A stretch of 33,396 nt of DNA, taken from a virus. The position numbers were made by a program, and so were the translations under genes. This document shows positions 30,411 to 33,396 of the stretch, one piece after another. The notes beneath the pieces are model-generated. The model ran no database searches. It worked only from the letters and a program-made list of their open reading frames with translations, and was not told the DNA's origin. How positions within the stretch are numbered: the stretch's first letter is position 1; each line of letters begins with the position of its first letter. Where the stretch lies: positions 1-33,396 of IMG/VR virus record IMGVR_UViG_3300011258_000481, one strand, 5' to 3'.

Positions 30411-31195
30411 GAAATGGTGCTAACGTAACTGGCAATAACACCAGCGTTCCTACGTCTGGTACGATAGACATGGCTGACTTCTATGGCACTTCGCTATTAC
30501 AGCCTTATGAAACGACAGACCTGTTTGGTGATAACTCTGGTGTGTTCTTATTCAGACTGAACAACACCACAGCAGAAGCACAAGGCAATGCAGGGGCTAT
30601 GTCTGCGTTTGGTGGTAGTGGAAGTATTAACTATTCTACTGATACACCCAATAGCAGTAAAATCAGCCACAGCTTTAATCACCTCACAAACGGTAGGTCA
30701 TTGCGAACAACAAATACTGGTTCTGTCAACGATAGTTCGTTCACGATATCAATGTGGATGAAGAGTGCTTTCCACGGCAGTAATGATTTTGCGATGTTTC
30801 AGTTTGACGATGGAAGTAATGTGAATGGTAGCTGGTTTGGCAAGGCCAACCACGGTGCTGAAGTAGGTTATTTCCCAAGAAACACCAGCGGCGGTGGTGG
30901 TTTTAATAGAATGTCTAATTCTTCTAGTCAGCTTTTATTAAACAACACATGGCAACACTTTATGTTTACCGTCAACGGGTCTGGTAATAGTTCTAATTTT
31001 TATATTGATAATGGTTTGCGAGGCAAAACCGTAGGTTCAAACACCCCACCAGAAACAGAATCTAAATTCTTACTTGGTATTCGCCGTGATTCAAATGCAG
31101 GTCAGCGTAAGAACTGGAAGGTGTGTCAAGTTCGCCTATTCAACAAAGTGCTTAGTTCTTCTGAGAGAAGCACAGTTTATAATGAATTGCTTTAG
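30320..31195 (+). CDS. LamG-like tail-tip protein
   Basis: 291 residues. The start (MALQGSGAISFANIQTEFGG) and TIDMADFYGTS are paralogous to the glycine-rich tip gene. Residues about 75-290 form a concanavalin/LamG-type beta-sandwich (LRTTNTGSVNDSSFTISMWMK, then NNTWQHFMFTVNGSGNSSNFYIDNG and NWKVCQVRLFNKVLSSSERSTVYNE). Such domains bind sugars, so this is a second, different receptor-binding candidate. It closes the fibre operon; the next ATG is ten bases downstream after AGGAG. Confidence 0.75.
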   Translation: MALQGSGAISFANIQTEFGGSNPIGINEYYRNGANVTGNNTSVPTSGTIDMADFYGTSLLQPYETTDLFGDNSGVFLFRLNNTTAEAQGNAGAMSAFGGSGSINYSTDTPNSSKISHSFNHLTNGRSLRTTNTGSVNDSSFTISMWMKSAFHGSNDFAMFQFDDGSNVNGSWFGKANHGAEVGYFPRNTSGGGGFNRMSNSSSQLLLNNTWQHFMFTVNGSGNSSNFYIDNGLRGKTVGSNTPPETESKFLLGIRRDSNAGQRKNWKVCQVRLFNKVLSSSERSTVYNELL

Positions 31196-31204
31196 GAGAA
31201 CGTC

Positions 31205-31372
31205 ATGACAGAAACATATGAATGGGATTATTGTCATCAATGTGAACATCAGACAGTGTTTTGCAAAACGTGCAGTGCTTCTGTTTGCTTTTACTTAGAC
31301 GCTGACAACGAAGACTTTACTTGTGATGCCACTTGTCCAGCTAGAGTAGCTTATGCGGCAGGGCAAGACTGA
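31205..31372 (+). CDS. cysteine-rich small protein, 55 aa
   Basis: ATG 31205 with TTTAGGAGAACGTC in front. Eight cysteines: CHQC, FCKTC, VC, TCDATC. The spacing C-x2-C, C-x2-C would suit one or two zinc sites or, less likely inside the cell, disulphides. Acidic otherwise. TGA overlaps the next ATG (TGATG). No family recognised; it sits between fibre and lysis genes. Confidence 0.65.
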   Translation: MTETYEWDYCHQCEHQTVFCKTCSASVCFYLDADNEDFTCDATCPARVAYAAGQD

Positions 31373-31512
31373 TGAAGGATGCACACACAGACATAGCTAT
31401 TGCAGGCGGCGGCATCTCTGCTCCTCTTTGGTTGCCTGCTCTTAATGAGTGGATCGCATTAGTTCTTGGTGTGCTTTCTATCTTATATGTATTGCGTAAG
31501 CTATTAAAGTAG
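31372..31512 (+). CDS. small membrane protein, holin-like (46 aa)
   Basis: M-K-D-A-H start, a Gly-rich turn (AIAGGGISAPLWLPALNEW) and one clear transmembrane segment (IALVLGVLSILYVLRKLLK) with a positively charged C-terminus inside. Size and position before another lysis protein and the endolysin suggest a holin or antiholin. Translationally coupled to the gene before it. Not a firm family match. Confidence 0.6.
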   Translation: MKDAHTDIAIAGGGISAPLWLPALNEWIALVLGVLSILYVLRKLLK

Positions 31513-31520
31513 TTACAAAA

Positions 31521-31553
31521 TGTGCGTTTTGTAATGCACTAATGCAGTATAGT
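31521..31553 (+). promoter_or_regulatory. lysis promoter with operator
   Basis: TGTGCGTTTTG (31521-31531) corresponds to the late motif with a changed end. The palindrome TGCACTAATGCA (31535-31546) is followed by the -10 TATAGT (31548-31553). The next gene's ATG is at 31562, so a start seven bases after the -10 would give a message with almost no leader. The -35 is poor, suggesting activation in the lytic cycle and repression in the lysogen. Confidence 0.55.
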
Positions 31554-31561
31554 GTAACACC

Positions 31562-31906
31562 ATGTTACCTTTATTAGTCAAAGCAGTAGCCGGTATAGCT
31601 GGCTCATGGGTTGAATCCAAAGTCGAAACAGCCAAAGCTAAAACTGCTGTTGCCAAGCGGGTTGCCGCTGGTGAACAGGAGTGGAATCTTGAACAAGCAA
31701 AGAATAGTAACCAATCGTGGAAAGACGAATGGCTTACTGTGCTTGTATCTATCCCCCTCATCTTAGCCTTCACAGGGCATGAAGACATTGTTGAGCGTGG
31801 CTTTAATGCGCTTGAAGCAATGCCGGATTTTTATAAGACAGCGGTTGGCGTGGTGTTTGCCGCTAGCTTTGGTGTGCAACAATTAACAAAGATGTTTAAG
31901 AAATGA
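31562..31906 (+). CDS. holin (GTA 3TM holin-like)
   Basis: 114 residues. The C-terminal half DEWLTVLVSIPLILAFTGHE, then ALEAMPDFYKTAVGVVFAASFGVQQLTKMFKK matches the holin family first described in gene-transfer agents (GTA holin, three-TM type). Two transmembrane segments are clear (TVLVSIPLILAF and TAVGVVFAASFGV); the N-terminal LLVKAVAGIAGSWV may be a third, weak one. Holins permit the endolysin, encoded next with a four-base overlap, to reach the wall. No ribosome site precedes the ATG. Confidence 0.8.
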   Translation: MLPLLVKAVAGIAGSWVESKVETAKAKTAVAKRVAAGEQEWNLEQAKNSNQSWKDEWLTVLVSIPLILAFTGHEDIVERGFNALEAMPDFYKTAVGVVFAASFGVQQLTKMFKK

Positions 31907-32316
31907 ACAAATCAGAATTTGCAGCTTTAGTTGCAAAACATGAAGGCCTTCGGCTGGATATGTATATGGATACTGTGGGTGTGCCGACAGTTGGTTATGG
32001 TCACAACATGCAACAGCCTATCTCAGAGAGGGCGGCGCTTGTTATCTTAGAAGATGACATTGAGATTGTGCTCAATGAATTAGATGAACGCATGGAATGG
32101 TGGAGAGATTTACCAGAAGAGGCGATGAAGGTCGTAGCTTCTATGGTGTTTAATCTAGGCTGGCCCCGCTTCTCTCGCTTTAAGAAATTTATATCTGCAC
32201 TCGAAGACCGTGACTATGAACGTGCGGCTCTTGAGATGGAAGACAGCTTATGGTTTCAGCAGATTAAAACACGCGGCCCCGAACTGAAACAGATGATGTT
32301 AGATAGTCATGACTAA
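31903..32316 (+). CDS. endolysin, GH24 lysozyme
   Basis: 137 residues. The T4-lysozyme catalytic arrangement is exact: Glu14 (AKHEG), eight residues, Asp23, five residues, Thr29 (VGVPT), followed by VGYGHNM. The remaining helical lobe has ASMVFNLGWPRFSRF and a final WFQQIKTRGPEL. It cleaves the glycan chains of peptidoglycan at lysis. No signal peptide, so release depends on the holin. It overlaps both neighbours by a few bases. Confidence 0.93.
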   Translation: MNKSEFAALVAKHEGLRLDMYMDTVGVPTVGYGHNMQQPISERAALVILEDDIEIVLNELDERMEWWRDLPEEAMKVVASMVFNLGWPRFSRFKKFISALEDRDYERAALEMEDSLWFQQIKTRGPELKQMMLDSHD

Positions 32317-33325
32317 AACAATTGAAGTTAAAGAGAATGATAACAGAATAGCCATAGAATTTTATAATGAACATGGCAGTATTCAAGCAGGTGCAGATGC
32401 ATTAGGCATTTCTAAATCAGAGTTTCATCGCCGCTTACAGCAAGGCAAACGTGATACATACGTTCTGCCTGAGATACCGCAAGATGATATGCCTGTCGAA
32501 GAGATAGTCGAGCATCTTCATTCTCGTTTTAAGATAAGAAAAAACCATAGAGAAGAGACACGCTGGCACGATATTAAGATGAAGAGCGATGACCCTATCG
32601 CCCTACTCTGGCTTGGCGACCCACACATCGATGACAATTATTGTGATTGGGATTCATTGCGGCGCGACATATCGATTATAGACTCACACACGCACATCTA
32701 TGGATGTTCGGTAGGTGACTACCAAAACAATTGGGTCGGGCGTCTGGGGCGCATATACGGCGAACAGGACACATCTCACAAGACAGCGTGGAAATTAGTT
32801 GAGTGGTTGATTAGCCAGATAAATCCTCTCGTTCTCATTGGCGGCAATCATGATATGTGGTCTGGTGCTGGCGACCCTCTCAAGTGGATTGCTGGTGGGC
32901 ATACGATTCACGAAGATTGGGAGAGCCGTATCGCACTTCACTTTCCAAATGGAAGAGAGTGCAGAATACATGCGGCGCACGATATGAACGGTCATTCCCA
33001 ATGGAATTCGCTTCATGCCCAGAACAAGATGGCGCGGTTCAAGAGCCATGCTGACTTGTATATCAGTGGACACAGGCACAACTGGGGTCTGGCTCAAATC
33101 GAGGACGTGGAAAACAAACGAGTAGCTTGGCTTGCTAGAGCGCGTGGCTATAAATTCCATGACACTTACGCCATGGTCAAGGGCTTTGACCAACAGAACT
33201 TTGGACAATCCATTATGCAAGTAATCGACCCTCATAATCCTAGTCCTTGTTCATGGTCACAATGTTTTGTGGATCCACAGGAAGGTGCTGACTACCTTGA
33301 TTATCGGTTATCGCTTCGCAAGTAA
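32309..33325 (+). CDS. calcineurin-like metallophosphoesterase with N-terminal HTH
   Basis: 338 residues. Residues about 8-48 look like an HTH (NRIAIEFYNEHGSIQAGADALGISKSEFHRRLQQGK). The catalytic domain has the family motifs in order: LLWLGDPHIDD, a GxxxG-D segment YGCSVGDYQNNW, LIGGNHDMW, HAAHDM and LYISGHRHNW, coordinating two metals. Substrate unknown; related proteins in marine phages are thought to act on nucleotides or DNA. Last gene of the late half, just after lysis genes; its end overlaps the opposite-strand DUF6378-like gene by 86 bp. Confidence 0.88.
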   Translation: MTKTIEVKENDNRIAIEFYNEHGSIQAGADALGISKSEFHRRLQQGKRDTYVLPEIPQDDMPVEEIVEHLHSRFKIRKNHREETRWHDIKMKSDDPIALLWLGDPHIDDNYCDWDSLRRDISIIDSHTHIYGCSVGDYQNNWVGRLGRIYGEQDTSHKTAWKLVEWLISQINPLVLIGGNHDMWSGAGDPLKWIAGGHTIHEDWESRIALHFPNGRECRIHAAHDMNGHSQWNSLHAQNKMARFKSHADLYISGHRHNWGLAQIEDVENKRVAWLARARGYKFHDTYAMVKGFDQQNFGQSIMQVIDPHNPSPCSWSQCFVDPQEGADYLDYRLSLRK

Positions 33326-33396
33326 CAGCCGCATAGCCTGCTATATCTACCCATGAATCTTCGTGCGTCTCATCATTCATGAGGCGCGCCATCTTC
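33240..33396 (-). CDS. DUF6378-like phage protein, C-terminal part (continues from base 1)
   Basis: This is the second half of the gene that starts at 164. The last two bases of the first part (CT) plus the first base here (G) make a Leu codon, followed by KMARLMNDETHEDSWVDIAG and a further 31 residues before TAG at 33240-33242. The HEDSWVDIAGYAA block is the conserved end of the family. Its last 86 bp overlap, on the opposite strand, the 3' end of the metallophosphoesterase gene (stop at 33325). The final 20 or so residues therefore share DNA with that gene and may be little constrained. Confidence 0.85.
   Translation of the reverse strand, partial: KMARLMNDETHEDSWVDIAGYAAVTCEAITDNQGSQHLPVDPQNIVTMNKD

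Noticed and set aside
1-33396. CRISPR array, insertion sequence, rRNA or complete tRNA gene
   Set aside because: None found on reading; the only tRNA-like sequence is the 3' fragment at 534-581.

Overview
The window looks like one complete, circularly closed genome of a temperate, short-tailed (T7-like virion) bacteriophage. The strongest sign is that a leftward gene runs off base 1 and continues without a break of frame from base 33396, giving one intact 106-residue protein with a DUF6378-like sequence. Several small virion-cassette proteins (DUF6321-like, DUF5872-like and others) are types I associate with marine podoviruses. The host is therefore probably a marine bacterium, perhaps an alphaproteobacterium; this is inference. 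Next to the integrase lies the 3' half of a tRNA-Val(GAC) gene with its CCA end, the expected phage attachment site.

Layout. Bases 1-8442, plus the tail end 33240-33396, are the early/lysogeny half and are read leftward except for the repressor. From right to left they hold: a 162-residue unknown protein closed by two tandem terminators; a DUF932-like protein with two small genes; the rightward repressor gene (5714-6283); a divergent Cro-like gene leading an operon of a second HTH protein, a zinc-ribbon protein, a PD-(D/E)XK nuclease, an HTH replication-type protein, an overlapping 203-residue protein, a YqaJ-like exonuclease, an ERF-like annealing protein and a protein with an SSB-type C-terminal tip; then excisionase and integrase; the tRNA-derived att site; and two small genes that cross the window ends. 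No DNA polymerase, RNA polymerase, primase or helicase is visible.

Bases 8764-33325 are the late half, all rightward: small terminase, two unknown genes, a run of tiny mostly basic proteins, large terminase, portal, scaffold, gp13-like protein, capsid, tail tubes A and B, internal virion proteins B, C and D, a tail fibre with a duplicated tip cassette (one glycine-rich, one LamG-like), a lysis module (membrane proteins, GH24 endolysin) and a metallophosphoesterase.

Regulation can partly be read from the DNA. A 12-bp palindrome, TGCA-N4-TGCA, occurs at eight gene-start regions, with further near-matches. It forms pairs exactly 42 bp apart at three early sites and single sites at the tail-fibre and lysis promoters, so it is the likely repressor operator. 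A second motif, TTTGTGCGTTG, recurs at module starts in the late half and looks like an extended -35 element. Between the halves lies a strongly self-complementary element (8475-8596), possibly a packaging site, an origin or an RNA. A promoter with an operator in its spacer (4548-4576) faces a short two-hairpin transcript whose loop is complementary to the ribosome binding sites of two early genes: a candidate small regulatory RNA.
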